NCBI GenBank assembly: GCA_965249895.1
Contig: CBDFNC010000005.1
Coordinates: forward strand, 682,001-746,000
Direction of reading: 5' to 3'
Source of the DNA: CBDFNC01 sp965249895
Lineage (GTDB): Bacteria > Pseudomonadota > Gammaproteobacteria > Enterobacterales > CBDFNC01
DNA length: 64,000 bases
Part shown: positions 42,698 through 52,697 of the stretch, piece by piece
Layout: the number at the start of each line of letters is the position of its first letter
How positions within the stretch are numbered: position 1 is the stretch's first letter
Made by a program: the position numbers and the translations under genes
The notes under the pieces: generated by a model
Told to the model about the DNA's origin: nothing
What the model saw: only the letters and a program-made list of their open reading frames with translations
Databases searched by the model: none

Positions 42698-43611
42698 TCA
42701 AAACGCGGATTCTGCTGATCCCAACTTTTGAAAGTTGTCATTGAGCGTACTGTTTAACGAGTCCGCAATATCTGGGAGCTTGTCTGTAAAAAATCGGTCT
42801 ATTCGCTCCCGAAATTCTTTTGCTGTCGCAAAATATTGGCTATTTCGAGAATGCTTATTCATCACCTTCCAGAGATGCTCTATCCGGTTAAGATTTGGAC
42901 TGTAAGGAGAAAGATAGTGCAGTTCAATGTTGAGTTTTTCCGCTTCTTCAACGACCTGAAGTGAGCGATGGTAACCGGCTCCATCAAGTTTAAGCCAGAA
43001 ACACTGTATGCACCTGAAAATGTCCCTTTGACGTAAGCCGCTATTTGGTGGGTATGCAGATAAGTCACATCACAGAGATGCTATATCAAATGTTGAGTTT
43101 CGTCTGCACTTATACCCAAGCTGCTTGGGAATGCGGGGATCAACAAGTCGAGAAGTGACCGGCTTCAAGGCATAAAGCCGAAGGTCTAGCCTTCTACATT
43201 AAGGTTTTATAACGCCGAAGAAGGTTGCTTCTCGTCTTGCCCGAAGGGAGCTCAGCCAGAAAGTCAGCACTGCGTTGCAGCGCTTGAAAAGGGAATGCCA
43301 TTCCCTGCTCGCTGCGCCTTGTTCTGACAGCCTGCCTGAGCTCTGAATCTGCATTTCCAAGTAGTTTGGGTATAAGTATCCATCAGAGCCACCGCTTTCA
43401 GGAGCAAGCTTTTCCCTTTGGATGAAGTCATTAAGCTGACGAACAATGCTTGCTTCATGACTACGCAATGCTTGAGCAATCATTGCCGATGGCCAGCCTT
43501 CATCACATAGCAAAACGGCTTTTATACGATCACATTCCCGCTTATCACGGCACTTTTTGTGCCGTGATTCTAGGCTGCTTTCTCTTTTTCGGTAAGAGTG
43601 ATCTTTATCAT
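42698..43611 (-). pseudogene. IS630 transposase, interrupted by a MITE and internally deleted
   Basis: The N-terminal part (from ATG 43611, MIKITLTEKEKA, then after a shift RIKAVLLCDEGWPSAMIAQA) is followed by the MITE at 43108-43377, then THQIAAYVKG. A large internal deletion removes the first catalytic Asp region. The C-terminal part has LDGAGYHRSLQVVEEAEKLN, YSPNLNRIEHLWKVMNKHSR and ends ESAF. A frameshift near the start and an in-frame TAG after the MITE are also present. Not functional. Confidence 0.82.
43108..43377. mobile_element. MITE (about 270 bp) inserted in the IS630 transposase
   Basis: Terminal repeats TACCCAAGCTGCTTGGGAAT and, inward from the right, TACCCAAACTACTTGGAAAT are flanked by TA. 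Removing it with one TA restores GATACTTAAGTGCAG, which keeps the transposase frame (GSDGY-LSADE). The interior has GCGCTTGAAAAGGGAATGCC and other segments; no coding role is evident. TA targeting suggests mobilisation by an IS630/Tc1-type transposase. Confidence 0.82.
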
Positions 43612-43845
43612 CGGGCTATCATGATCCTTTGCTCCAAAAATTCAAGCATTTTCAATGATCACGGGTCTAGACTCATTCCGAGCCGAAAAGGAGCTACGCA
43701 TTGTACCGAATGTTGACCCTGCCATTTCGGGCGCCTAATGACCAGCCGCCAAATACGCCAACAAAAAAATCAAAGTAAGGCAAATGGATAACATGTGATC
43801 TGACCGCACAACATGAATACACTGCATCACGACTTCCATGGGTCG

Positions 43846-44100
43846 TTACCCACGAGTTTTTAAATAGGCAACCGCCTGATCCCAACTGCACACATGAAGC
43901 TGACCAAAAATATCCCTGCCAACAAATCGGTCCTCGTCAAAGCGAATTAAAATCAGTTTCTTCATTCGCGCTTGAGGCAGAGCCTTTCCCTGGCAGAAAA
44001 CAGTGACTCGCTTTGCAATTCCATCACCCGGAACCAATTGTGCTTTCGCTACTTCTTGATAAGGGTTGCTAGATAATTTAATCCACTGTCTGGTCATCAT
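43846..44100 (-). CDS. Small hypothetical protein
   Basis: This 84-residue protein begins MMTRQWIKLSSNPYQEVAKA and contains RMKKLILIRFDEDRFVGRDI. No signal peptide or known domain. The start has AAGCCGAAGTAGA upstream. It is divergent from the haem lipoprotein gene. It could be a real small gene or a remnant. Confidence 0.45.
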   Translation of the reverse strand: MMTRQWIKLSSNPYQEVAKAQLVPGDGIAKRVTVFCQGKALPQARMKKLILIRFDEDRFVGRDIFGQLHVCSWDQAVAYLKTRG

Positions 44101-44199
44101 TCTACTTCGGCTTATAGGTTATCCGCGGTGTTATGGGGAATATTTACCCTACTGCAGGCTCTTTACCTAAAATTAGAATACAGCCAGCGGATCCAACAT

Positions 44200-45981
44200 A
44201 TGAAGATGTTTTCAATGCACTCAATCAATTCGCCAGTAATCTATCTATTCGTATTTGTGACCTCTGTGTTGATACTGACAAGCTGCCAAACTAAACAGTA
44301 TGCTAAGCAGATACCAACAAGCTGTGCCGTGGTGGAACTAACCCCACCGCCAAAGCTACTTTCCCAAACTTGCCTTTATCAGAATATCAGCCAATCCCGG
44401 ATTGCCAATGACTTGAACCGCTTCACCCCAAACTATCAACTGTGGAGTGATGGCGCCGATAAGACGCGCTGGATTTACCTTCCCCCCGGCACACAAATTG
44501 ATACCAGTGATCCGGACCGTTGGGTTTTCCCGGTAGGCACCCAAATCTTCAAGGAATTTCGCAAACCTGTGCAGTTGCCTGACGGCTCGACTAAGGAAAT
44601 TCGCTTAGAAACCAGGCACCTGGCCAAAATAAAGCAGGCCAGTAACTACCGCGCGTGGTCCATCACAACTTATGCCTGGCAACAAGATCAACAAGAGGCT
44701 CATTTGTTGCTAGAGGGGGCAAACCATGTACTAGGCACCAATCATAATATTCCAACAAGAAAGGAATGCATTATCTGCCACAAGGGAAACATCGATTTTA
44801 TCTTAGGCTTCGATGCAATCCAGCTCAGTGACGCACAAGCAAAAAATGCCTTCGGACACGGTCCAAAGCGCAGCGATAATGAATTAAGCTTGCAAACCTT
44901 GCTTGATAACAAGCTGCTTTCCCACCCTATGCCCCAGCCTACACTACCGGGCAGTCCACTGGAGCAGAAAGCCCTGGGTTATATGCATGCCAATTGCGGA
45001 AATTGCCACAACCCTAGTGGCCACGCCGCTAAGCAAGAGGCTGAGCACCTGAAGTTACGCCATAAATTGGAGATGACAAACCTCGAGGAGACAGATGTCT
45101 ACCGCACGGCAGTAAATCAACCCACCAAAAACTTTACCATAGTTCCCTATATCGTCATGGGAGCGGCTTATGAGGAGATGGCGATCCATAAAAGCGCACT
45201 TTTTGTTCGAATGAACAGCACAGACGAAGACTATCGGATGCCAATGATAGCCAGCGAGGCGGTGGATTATGAAGCTCTGGAGCTGATGCATCGATGGCTA
45301 AAAACCATTGATACGCCGCCAAACTATGATTTTGCTAGGGAAACCAGGGCCAGCTTACAGCTTGATAATCAGCTACAAACCTCAGTACCTACCCCCAACA
45401 TGACGGGACCAGGGTTACAGTTATTTCTGCGATTTAGCAAGAATGCGACTCCTCCATCGTCGATGATCGTATATTGGCCCGAGGATAAGGGTCTTGCAAA
45501 TCAGCCCATGATGGACCACAAGGATGGTGAATTTACTGAAGCACTCATTGTAGGTAACAAGGGCGCACTCATGAGCCTGCGTAATTCCGATGAAGTTGGC
45601 CATACCATTTATGTTAAGGACAAGCGGCAAAAGGTAGATTGGCGTTTAGGTTATATGCCGCCGAATTCCCAATATTCGCAAGAGCTCTACTGGGAAAACG
45701 ACGTATTCGTCGAGCTGCGCTGTAAATTACACCTTTATATGAGTGCCTGGGCAGGCTCCATCTCCAGTCGTTTTTACAACATCGTTGAATTTCAGGAAAA
45801 CGAAAACAATAAACTCGTGACCATGACTAATTTTCCCGAAAGCTTTACCGAAGTGAAAATATGGATGCCTCGCTTCAAGCCTATCCATACCAAGATAAGT
45901 ATTGGAGAAACCCAGCGGTTTAATCTAAAAAGAGGCGCTCAGATTTGGGGTGAGCTGATTATAAAACGATCGTCGCAGTAA
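44200..45981 (+). CDS. Di-haem c-type lipoprotein, SO2930-like
   Basis: This protein of about 593 residues has a lipoprotein signal (FVFVTSVLILTSCQ, acylated Cys). Two haem c motifs, CIICHKG near residue 195 and CGNCHNPSG near 275, lie in the conserved region beginning LNRFTPNYQLWSDGADKTRW, typical of a group of uncharacterised Shewanella-type proteins. A C-terminal region (about 400-593) is beta-rich, with several His/Met residues (MHKLHLYMSAWAG-like). It is probably an envelope electron-transfer or oxidative protein; substrate unknown. I use ATG 44200 rather than the earlier 44128 because the signal peptide starts there. Confidence 0.82.
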   Translation: MKMFSMHSINSPVIYLFVFVTSVLILTSCQTKQYAKQIPTSCAVVELTPPPKLLSQTCLYQNISQSRIANDLNRFTPNYQLWSDGADKTRWIYLPPGTQIDTSDPDRWVFPVGTQIFKEFRKPVQLPDGSTKEIRLETRHLAKIKQASNYRAWSITTYAWQQDQQEAHLLLEGANHVLGTNHNIPTRKECIICHKGNIDFILGFDAIQLSDAQAKNAFGHGPKRSDNELSLQTLLDNKLLSHPMPQPTLPGSPLEQKALGYMHANCGNCHNPSGHAAKQEAEHLKLRHKLEMTNLEETDVYRTAVNQPTKNFTIVPYIVMGAAYEEMAIHKSALFVRMNSTDEDYRMPMIASEAVDYEALELMHRWLKTIDTPPNYDFARETRASLQLDNQLQTSVPTPNMTGPGLQLFLRFSKNATPPSSMIVYWPEDKGLANQPMMDHKDGEFTEALIVGNKGALMSLRNSDEVGHTIYVKDKRQKVDWRLGYMPPNSQYSQELYWENDVFVELRCKLHLYMSAWAGSISSRFYNIVEFQENENNKLVTMTNFPESFTEVKIWMPRFKPIHTKISIGETQRFNLKRGAQIWGELIIKRSSQ

Positions 45982-45984
45982 GCT

Positions 45985-46376
45985 TCATTCGGTATCGACC
46001 CTATCCGAAAAAATACAATCAAACTGGGACAATGGCGCTACTTTGACACAATCATCCTGGGTCCACTCTTGCTTATCAGCAGCCACTTTTGTGTCGAGTT
46101 ACACAGGATACACTGGCTCAAGCCCCGCTCTTCAGGCATAAATTCCAAGACAAAAAGCTGTCCCTCTTCCACCTCTTTGACACTGGCGCAGCTAATAAAT
46201 CCAATATCCACTGAAAATTTTGCCATAAACTCCAGTGCAGAATATCCTACCAAATCTTGATCATTGGCTCTTAACCTTCCCCCAGCTAGCCAAACTTCAA
46301 TATGCGGGCTCTGGCTAAACGTAGAGGCAGCTTGAAAGTTACTGGTCACCACACGTAGAGACGGTTTATGTATCAA
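45985..46376 (-). pseudogene. DeoR/GlpR-type regulator, ligand-domain remnant
   Basis: The frame has VVTSNFQAASTFSQSPHIEV, WLAGGRLRANDQDLVGYSAL and CASVKEVEEGQLFVLEF, the sugar-phosphate-binding half of a DeoR-family regulator. The N-terminal HTH is missing. After KWLL the frame shifts by one and continues DKQEWTQDDCVKVAPLSQFD to TGA 45985. It lies immediately upstream of and divergent from ugpBAEC. GlpR-like regulators respond to glycerol 3-phosphate, so it may once have controlled that operon (inference). Confidence 0.72.
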
Positions 46377-46496
46377 TCGCTCCTACAAAGCGCGTGATTT
46401 TTTTACCTCTGTTCAAAAACTATCAGTGTGTTTCAGGGTAGAAACTATCCACTAAAACAGAGGACTTGCATCTGGATCTGCACACCTCCGCCCTAA

Positions 46497-46540
46497 CTGT
46501 CATTTAACCTTCATATTTCTTTCACTTGAACTTCATTTGA
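46497..46540 (+). promoter_or_regulatory. Tandem Pho boxes (four 11-bp repeats)
   Basis: CTGTCATTTAA, CCTTCATATTT, CTTTCACTTGA and ACTTCATTTGA follow one another without gap. PhoB binds 11-bp half-sites of the form CTGTCATAAAA; two half-sites make a Pho box, so this is a double box. It ends 76 bases before the ugpB start, the right distance for PhoB activation. Confidence 0.82.
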
Positions 46541-46616
46541 GCCATCTAACTTAGGTTTCGTTTTCGAAACAACTGTTTGTATTCCGCATAACTGATAAAT
46601 ATCCAGGAGAGGAAAA

Positions 46617-47930
46617 ATGATAACAAAACGAGTAGTAGGCTTAACTACGGCGGCGATCATGCTGTCGGCACAAGCAAGTGCAGCGACGGAAATCCAATGG
46701 TGGCACGCCATGGGTGGTGCGTTAGGTGAAAAAGTAAATGAGATAGCAGCGGGTTATAACTCAAGCCAGGATGAGTTCACCGTAAAGCCAGTTTATAAAG
46801 GCAGCTACCCGGAAACCATGACGGGCGCTATTGCCGCATTCCGCTCCAACAAGCAACCGCACATCGTACAGGTATATGAAGTGGGTACTGCAACCATGAT
46901 GGCGGCGGAAAAAGCGATCTACCCTGTACACCAACTAATGACCGACACTAAAGAGCCCTTTAGTGTCGACAACTACTTGTCAGCCGTGACCAGCTACTAC
47001 ACAGACAACGGCGGTAACATGCTGTCAATGCCGTTTAACAGTTCAACACCGGTACTTTATTACAACAAAAAAATGTTTCGTGATGCGGGCCTTAACGAGA
47101 ACAAACCGCCACAAACATGGGAAGAGCTTGAAGCCGCAGCCAAGAAAATCGTAGCCAGTGGTGCTAAGTGTGGTTTCACCACGGGTTATCAATCCTGGGT
47201 ACAAATCGAAAACTTCGCGGCTCGTCAGAATATCCCTTTAGCCACCAACAACAATGGCTTCGATGGCAAAGATACCAGTCTGCTGATCAACAAGCCCGAA
47301 TTCGTGCAACACATATCCAAAATGGCCGAATGGAAACAGGCGGGGATCTTCGAATATGGCGGTCGAGCCTCCGACGCGGCACCGCTTTTCTATAGCGGTA
47401 AATGTGCCATGTATATGAACTCGTCAGCCGGTTACGCCGGTGTAAACGATAACATGAAAGGGACAGAAGTTGGCGTAGCCCAACTGCCTTACTGGAAAGG
47501 AATGATTAAGCAGCCACAAAACTCCATTATCGGCGGCGCGTCACTATGGGTATTGCAAGGACACAAGAAACAAGAATACAAAGGTGTTTCAAATTTCTTC
47601 TCCTACCTGTCTAGCCCAGCAGTTCAGGCAGATTGGCACCAGTTCACTGGATACTTGCCGATCACAGAAAAAGCATACCAACTGACTAAATCACAAGGGT
47701 TTTACGGAAAAAACCCTGGCACTGAGCAGGCTATCAAACAAATGACCAGTGTTGCCACAACAGCTAACTCAAAAGGGATCCGCTTAGGCAACTTCGTTCA
47801 AATTCGAAATGTGATTAACGAGGAGCTGGAAGCCGTTTGGGCAGGTAAGAAAACTGCACAACAGGCACTGGACCAGGCAGTGGAGCGTTCGAACAAGCTG
47901 CTAAAACGCTTTGAGCGCGTTAATTCTTAA
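46617..47930 (+). CDS. ugpB: UgpB, glycerol 3-phosphate periplasmic-binding protein
   Basis: This 437-residue extracellular solute-binding family 1 protein has a signal peptide (cleavage after AQASA) and the UgpB pattern EIQWWHAMGGALGEKVNEIA near the N-terminus and MPFNSSTPVLYYNKKMFRDA. It binds sn-glycerol 3-phosphate or its diesters for import as a phosphate source. GGAGAGG is 6 bases before the ATG. First gene of ugpBAEC, behind a double Pho box. A strong hairpin separates it from ugpA. Confidence 0.94.
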   Translation: MITKRVVGLTTAAIMLSAQASAATEIQWWHAMGGALGEKVNEIAAGYNSSQDEFTVKPVYKGSYPETMTGAIAAFRSNKQPHIVQVYEVGTATMMAAEKAIYPVHQLMTDTKEPFSVDNYLSAVTSYYTDNGGNMLSMPFNSSTPVLYYNKKMFRDAGLNENKPPQTWEELEAAAKKIVASGAKCGFTTGYQSWVQIENFAARQNIPLATNNNGFDGKDTSLLINKPEFVQHISKMAEWKQAGIFEYGGRASDAAPLFYSGKCAMYMNSSAGYAGVNDNMKGTEVGVAQLPYWKGMIKQPQNSIIGGASLWVLQGHKKQEYKGVSNFFSYLSSPAVQADWHQFTGYLPITEKAYQLTKSQGFYGKNPGTEQAIKQMTSVATTANSKGIRLGNFVQIRNVINEELEAVWAGKKTAQQALDQAVERSNKLLKRFERVNS

Positions 47931-47959
47931 TTCGTTAAATCGTCACTATTTAGCTTTAC

Positions 47960-47992
47960 GCATCTAAACCACTTGTTAACTGGTTTAGATGC
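47960..47992 (+). other. Intercistronic hairpin between ugpB and ugpA
   Basis: GCATCTAAACCA (47960-47971) pairs perfectly with TGGTTTAGATGC (47981-47992) around 9 bases; outer GTCAC/GTGAC could extend it. No T-run follows. Hairpins at this point usually stabilise the binding-protein mRNA or reduce readthrough, so UgpB is made in excess over the permease (inference by analogy with malE-malF). Confidence 0.75.
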
Positions 47993-48053
47993 TGAATTGT
48001 GACGTTACTCAATGCTCTGGGGGCCAATCTAGCCCCCATGTTTCGGAGATTAC

Positions 48054-48935
48054 ATGGATAACAAGACGTCATTTAATCACAAATGGCTTCCCTTATTACT
48101 GCTCGCGCCACAGCTGATTATCACCCTGGTATTCTTTATCTGGCCTGCAGGACAAGCTGTTTTCCAATCAATGCAATTGGAAGATGCATTTGGCTTGAGT
48201 GTGGAATTTGTCGGCATTGAAAATTTTATCGCGCTATTTACCAACCAACTCTATTTCGAGTCCTTTGTGACTACCCTGCTTTTCAGCTTAGCCGTTGCCT
48301 TTATCGCCCTGGCAAGCGCATTATTGTTAGCCACCCTCGCCGACCGGGTCATTCGTGGAGCGGGTGTTTATAAGACATTACTAATCTGGCCTTATGCCGT
48401 TGCTCCCGTGATCGCTGGTGTGCTATGGCTGTTTATGTTTAATCCAACGGTGGGCATTTTGGCTCACTGGCTCACAGCTCTGGGGCTAGATTGGAACCCC
48501 TTTCTAAACAGCGATGATGCCATGTGGATGGTTATACTTGCTGCCACCTGGAAACAAATAAGCTATAACTTCCTGTTTTTCCTGGCTGGCCTGCAATCTG
48601 TTCCCAAGTCGCTGATTGAAGCGGCAGCCATAGATGGTGCACGACCGGTCAAACGATTCTGGACCATAATTTTTCCGCTTTTATCCCCAACCACATTCTT
48701 CCTGCTAGTGGTCAACCTGGTTTACGCATTCTTCGATACGTTCGGGATTATTCATGCGATGACTCAGGGCGGACCCGGCACATCCACATCAACCCTGGTT
48801 TATAAAGTTTATTCCGATGGATTTTTGGGCTTAGATTTCGGTGCGTCTGCCGCTCAGTCCGTGCTTTTGATGGTACTTGTCGGTGTGCTTACCGTGTTCC
48901 AATTTAAATACGTCGAAAAGAAGGTGGCTTACTAA
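48054..48935 (+). CDS. ugpA: UgpA, ABC transporter permease
   Basis: This 293-residue protein has six membrane segments and the EAA loop LIEAAAIDGARPVKRFWTI before the last two, which docks the UgpC ATPase. It forms the channel with UgpE. CGGAG lies 8 bases upstream of the ATG. The stop overlaps the ugpE start (TAATG). Confidence 0.93.
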   Translation: MDNKTSFNHKWLPLLLLAPQLIITLVFFIWPAGQAVFQSMQLEDAFGLSVEFVGIENFIALFTNQLYFESFVTTLLFSLAVAFIALASALLLATLADRVIRGAGVYKTLLIWPYAVAPVIAGVLWLFMFNPTVGILAHWLTALGLDWNPFLNSDDAMWMVILAATWKQISYNFLFFLAGLQSVPKSLIEAAAIDGARPVKRFWTIIFPLLSPTTFFLLVVNLVYAFFDTFGIIHAMTQGGPGTSTSTLVYKVYSDGFLGLDFGASAAQSVLLMVLVGVLTVFQFKYVEKKVAY

Positions 48936-49783
48936 TGGTAGAGCGTAGACCCTTACTTACCCTGTTTTCACACTTGTTATTATTGCTTGGCGTGCTTGCG
49001 GTGGTCTTGCCTGTGTGGATGGCGTTAACTGCAGCCACTCATAACAACCAAACATTTGTATCCGGTGCAACCCCCCTTTGGTTCGGGGATTTGGGTCTCT
49101 CGATATTTGCAGAAGTGCTTACAGGCAGCGCTTCGCGCGAGTCCAGCGTATCCGTAGCCAGCATGATGGTGAACTCCGCCATCATGGCTTTTGGTATCAC
49201 CCTAGGAAAATTATCTATTTCTATTTTGTCTGCTTATGCCGTGGTCTTTTTTCGGTTTCCCGGTCGTATGCTGGCCTTTTGGCTGATATTTATGACCTTA
49301 ATGTTGCCTGTTGAAGTGCGCATCATGCCCACATTCCAGGTCATTGCTAACTTGGACATGTTGAACTCATTCAGCGGCTTAACCATTCCTTTGATTGCCA
49401 GCGCCACGGCTACTTTCTTGTTTCGGCAGTTTTTCTTAACTGTACCTCACGAACTGATAGAAGCCGCACGCATAGACGGCGCCGGGCCAATGAAATTCTT
49501 CTTCGATATCTTGCTCCCCCTGTCGCGCACCAATATCGCAGCCCTATTTGTGATCACCTTTATCTATGGCTGGAACCAATACCTTTGGCCATTGCTGATC
49601 ACCACAGACGATAGCTACTACACCATAGTGATGGGAATAAAACACATGCTTTCAGTACCAGATGGTGAGGTTGAATGGAATAAAGTGATGGCAACTACCT
49701 TGTTAGCCATGCTGCCGCCAGTGCTTGTTGTCATTGGCATGCAGAAGTTTTTTGTAAAAGGCCTTGTCGAGACGGAGAAATAA
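48935..49783 (+). CDS. ugpE: UgpE, ABC transporter permease
   Basis: This 282-residue permease has six membrane segments and the EAA loop LIEAARIDGAGPMKFFFDIL. It is the partner of UgpA. The start overlaps the ugpA stop by one base and the stop (TAA) directly abuts the ugpC ATG, so the three genes are translationally coupled. Confidence 0.93.
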   Translation: MVERRPLLTLFSHLLLLLGVLAVVLPVWMALTAATHNNQTFVSGATPLWFGDLGLSIFAEVLTGSASRESSVSVASMMVNSAIMAFGITLGKLSISILSAYAVVFFRFPGRMLAFWLIFMTLMLPVEVRIMPTFQVIANLDMLNSFSGLTIPLIASATATFLFRQFFLTVPHELIEAARIDGAGPMKFFFDILLPLSRTNIAALFVITFIYGWNQYLWPLLITTDDSYYTIVMGIKHMLSVPDGEVEWNKVMATTLLAMLPPVLVVIGMQKFFVKGLVETEK

Positions 49784-50917
49784 ATGGCTACTTTAACCCT
49801 CAGCAAGATTGAGAAAACCTACCCCAATGGATTTAAAGCTATCCATGGTATCGACCTGGATATCCGACACGGCGAAATGGTCGTGTTGGTTGGCCCCAGC
49901 GGCTGTGGTAAATCCACCTTGCTGCGAATGATTGCCGGGCTGGAAACCGTATCAAGTGGTGAAATGTATATCAATAACACCCAGGTAAATGATGTTGAAC
50001 CCGGCGATCGCGATATCGCCATGGTATTCCAAAACTACGCGTTATATCCGCATATGACAGTGTATAACAACATGGCTTACGGCCTTAAAAATCGTAAAAT
50101 TTCAAAAGCAGAAATTGAGCAAAAGGTAACAGCCACGGCGAAGATGCTAGAGCTGGATCACCTGCTGGACCGCAACCCCAAGCAGCTTTCCGGAGGGCAG
50201 CGTCAACGTGTGGCAATGGGTCGGGCCATTGTTCGCCATCCCAAGATTTTCCTGTTTGATGAGCCCCTTTCCAACCTGGACGCAAAATTGCGGGTACAGA
50301 TGCGACTGGAAATCAAAAAGCTTCAGCGTCGACTGGATACCACTTCGGTTTATGTGACGCACGACCAGGTAGAAGCCATGACACTAGCGGATCGCCTGGT
50401 GGTGTTAAATGGCGGGAATGTCGAGCAACTGGGCTCCCCCCTCGAGGTTTATGACAAACCGGCCAGCGTATTCGTGGCCACCTTTATCGGCTCGCCATCG
50501 ATGAATATTCTGCCTGCAACCTATCAAAACCACAGTTTGCTCCTCGAGGGATCACAGCAAATTTCTGTCCCTGAACAGCAAACCTACCCAACAGGACAAG
50601 TACAGCTTGGTTTGCGGCCAGAGCACCTGATAGTTTCTGAGCGAAAAACCAGCCTTACTGTCACTGTAGAAATGGTCGAATCCCTGGGTGCTGATTTATT
50701 GGTGTATTGCACGCTTTCAGGTACCAAGTCTCAGCTTGTGGTTCGCATGGAAGGGCACACTAAACTGAACGAAGGACAAACCTTGTATTTATCAATTGCA
50801 GCGGAAAACCTGCATGTTTTTGACCATAATTCGGGGCTACGTTTAGTCTCGGAGGATGCGGTTCAACTCACCAAGGAAGAAAGGCTTAAAGGTTTTGACC
50901 AGGCCTTTGCCGTCTAG
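49784..50917 (+). CDS. ugpC: UgpC, ABC transporter ATPase
   Basis: This 377-residue ATPase has Walker A VGPSGCGKST (36-44), signature LSGGQRQRVAMGRAIV, Walker B IFLFDEPLSNLDAKLR and an H-loop YVTHDQVEAM. The C-terminal 140 residues form the MalK/UgpC-type OB-fold regulatory domain (VQLGLRPEHL). No ugpQ (glycerophosphodiesterase) follows. The operon ends without an obvious terminator. Confidence 0.95.
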   Translation: MATLTLSKIEKTYPNGFKAIHGIDLDIRHGEMVVLVGPSGCGKSTLLRMIAGLETVSSGEMYINNTQVNDVEPGDRDIAMVFQNYALYPHMTVYNNMAYGLKNRKISKAEIEQKVTATAKMLELDHLLDRNPKQLSGGQRQRVAMGRAIVRHPKIFLFDEPLSNLDAKLRVQMRLEIKKLQRRLDTTSVYVTHDQVEAMTLADRLVVLNGGNVEQLGSPLEVYDKPASVFVATFIGSPSMNILPATYQNHSLLLEGSQQISVPEQQTYPTGQVQLGLRPEHLIVSERKTSLTVTVEMVESLGADLLVYCTLSGTKSQLVVRMEGHTKLNEGQTLYLSIAAENLHVFDHNSGLRLVSEDAVQLTKEERLKGFDQAFAV

Positions 50918-51341
50918 GCTCTGAGCTATCTATTGCGGGCTCCATAGTCACTAATAATCTGCAAAATGGTACAGCCAGTATTAATACAAAAATATGGGCT
51001 GTGCCTAACCTGTAGAAAACAGATGAAGACTTGAAAGAGCCAATATGCCACGCTAACTGGAAGATGGCATAATTTTGTATCATTTCGTTCACCCTCCACT
51101 GCGGCCAAGTCCGGTATAGTTATTGGTCTAATTGCACCCCGGCAAACCCGTCGCAGCTCCGAACTCTCATTCTACTTTAGTTAACCAATGAGAGAGGTGC
51201 ATCCTGCCCTGGTGATTTACCTCCAGTTTATTGCGATGAAGTTTTTTGGCTCTAAACTTAGTAGCACTGTCTATCTAGAACCAACTGCGACCACACAAAT
51301 ATATATACCCCTTTTCTGAAACAGGTCCAATTAAGTTAACA

Positions 51342-52548
51342 ATGAATAATACTGGTCAATATTTAAGGGTAGAGTTGGAAACCTTGATGAAGGATGCATC
51401 TTTAATTTTAGATTTCCTTCAGGAAGACACAATTGACGGTATCGGGTATTTCGTTGTGCGACTTACGAAATCCAGACAACGTCTGGATAAATGATAGATT
51501 TTGGCAAACTCTGGGAATTGACCCTGAGAGCCGTAAGAAACAAGACACCTGTTGTTGGCTCGATTACATATTCGAAAATGACGCTGAGTTAGCTCTAACC
51601 AGCTTAGTAAAGCATTGCGCTGACCCTAGCCAACCTTTTGGTGAAACCTTAAGGTACCACCATGCCCAGGGGCATACTGTATGGATAAGATATCGTGGCT
51701 TTATTGTTCGTGATAACAACGGTGAGCCTACTCGCTTTCTAGGTATTCATAACGACATATCAGAACAAACGCGGATCTACGATTCTCTTAAGGAATTCAA
51801 TAGCCGGTTTGAGCTGGCAGCGGGATCCGCAGGGATTGGAGTATGGGATTTAAATCTGCTGAATAATGAACTTATCTGGGATGCCAGAATGTTTTCAATA
51901 TTCAGGGTTCCCTTCAGCGACTCTGTGGTCAACTATGAACCTGGAAAAATACAGTTCATCCCGAAGATATCGATAAAGCAGAAGCCGAAGTACAGGAGTC
52001 AATTAAAACCTCCAAAGGGTTCCATAGCGAATTTAGAATAATTTGGCCTGATGGTACAGTGCGCAATATTCGAGCCTTTGCAAAAATCACCTGTGATGAA
52101 AATGCAGCTCCAGTTCGAATGACGGGCGTAAACTGGGATATTACAGAGCAGAAAAACCCTTTCTGGCAAAAAGCGTATGCGGTACTGCCGGATAAGCCGC
52201 TGTTGCTTGTGCTTCCCGGCTGCTATGGCTCAAAGAAGCGGCAGCCAGCTCAAGTGCCTAAGAGTGCTTGGGTGGCCAGAGTGAAACGTATGCACTGGAA
52301 ATACGCTCTATGGCCCAGAGTGCTAAGACACTTAGGCTTATTCTTAGTGCTGTACAGCATATCGTTTTAAACCTATTAAACAATTTCCAGTTAATACGCC
52401 TGGACATTGAAGACATAGGTACAGTAAAAAAGGAATCTTTAGCGATGTTAGATAAAGGCGTAGAAGAAACTGTTGATCAGTTACGCCAGTTAGAAAAAAT
52501 TAAGGAGCCCGAAAAGCTAGAAAGTTATAAGAATATCTTCCCGAAATA
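51342..52548 (+). pseudogene. Multi-PAS sensor protein, broken by frameshifts
   Basis: From ATG 51342 the frame runs MNNTGQYLRVELETLMKDAS, shifts near 51440 into a PAS domain (NVWINDRFWQTLGID, then RFLGIHNDISEQTRIYDSL), and a second PAS (FELAAGSAGIGVWDLNLLN). It shifts again near 51960 to WPDGTVRNIRAFAKIT and MTGVNWDITEQK. A last part (from about 52268) has SAVQHIVLNLLNNFQLIRLD and ends KNIFPK. At least three shifts. The output domain is not recognisable as GGDEF or kinase; the final helical segment might be a dimerisation/His region (uncertain). Confidence 0.72.
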
Positions 52549-52697
52549 ACACTCTCAAATTTAGTTTTTTCCATCGCTACAGGGCCCAGGGAAAGATACT
52601 GAAATAAATTAAACTACGTTGTAATTAATATTCGCAGACCTTGCAGAAAACGTATAATTATTCCCTTGGCCAAGCGTAATCCTTTTCGGAACATGGC

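Larger units (their letters stand above)
42690..43640 (-). mobile_element. IS630-family relic
   Basis: It contains a broken IS630 transposase (42698-43611) and a MITE. The left end is probably TACCCGTTCTCC at 42684. The right end is near 43640 but was not fixed. It is a different element from the one at 8 kb. Confidence 0.65.
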
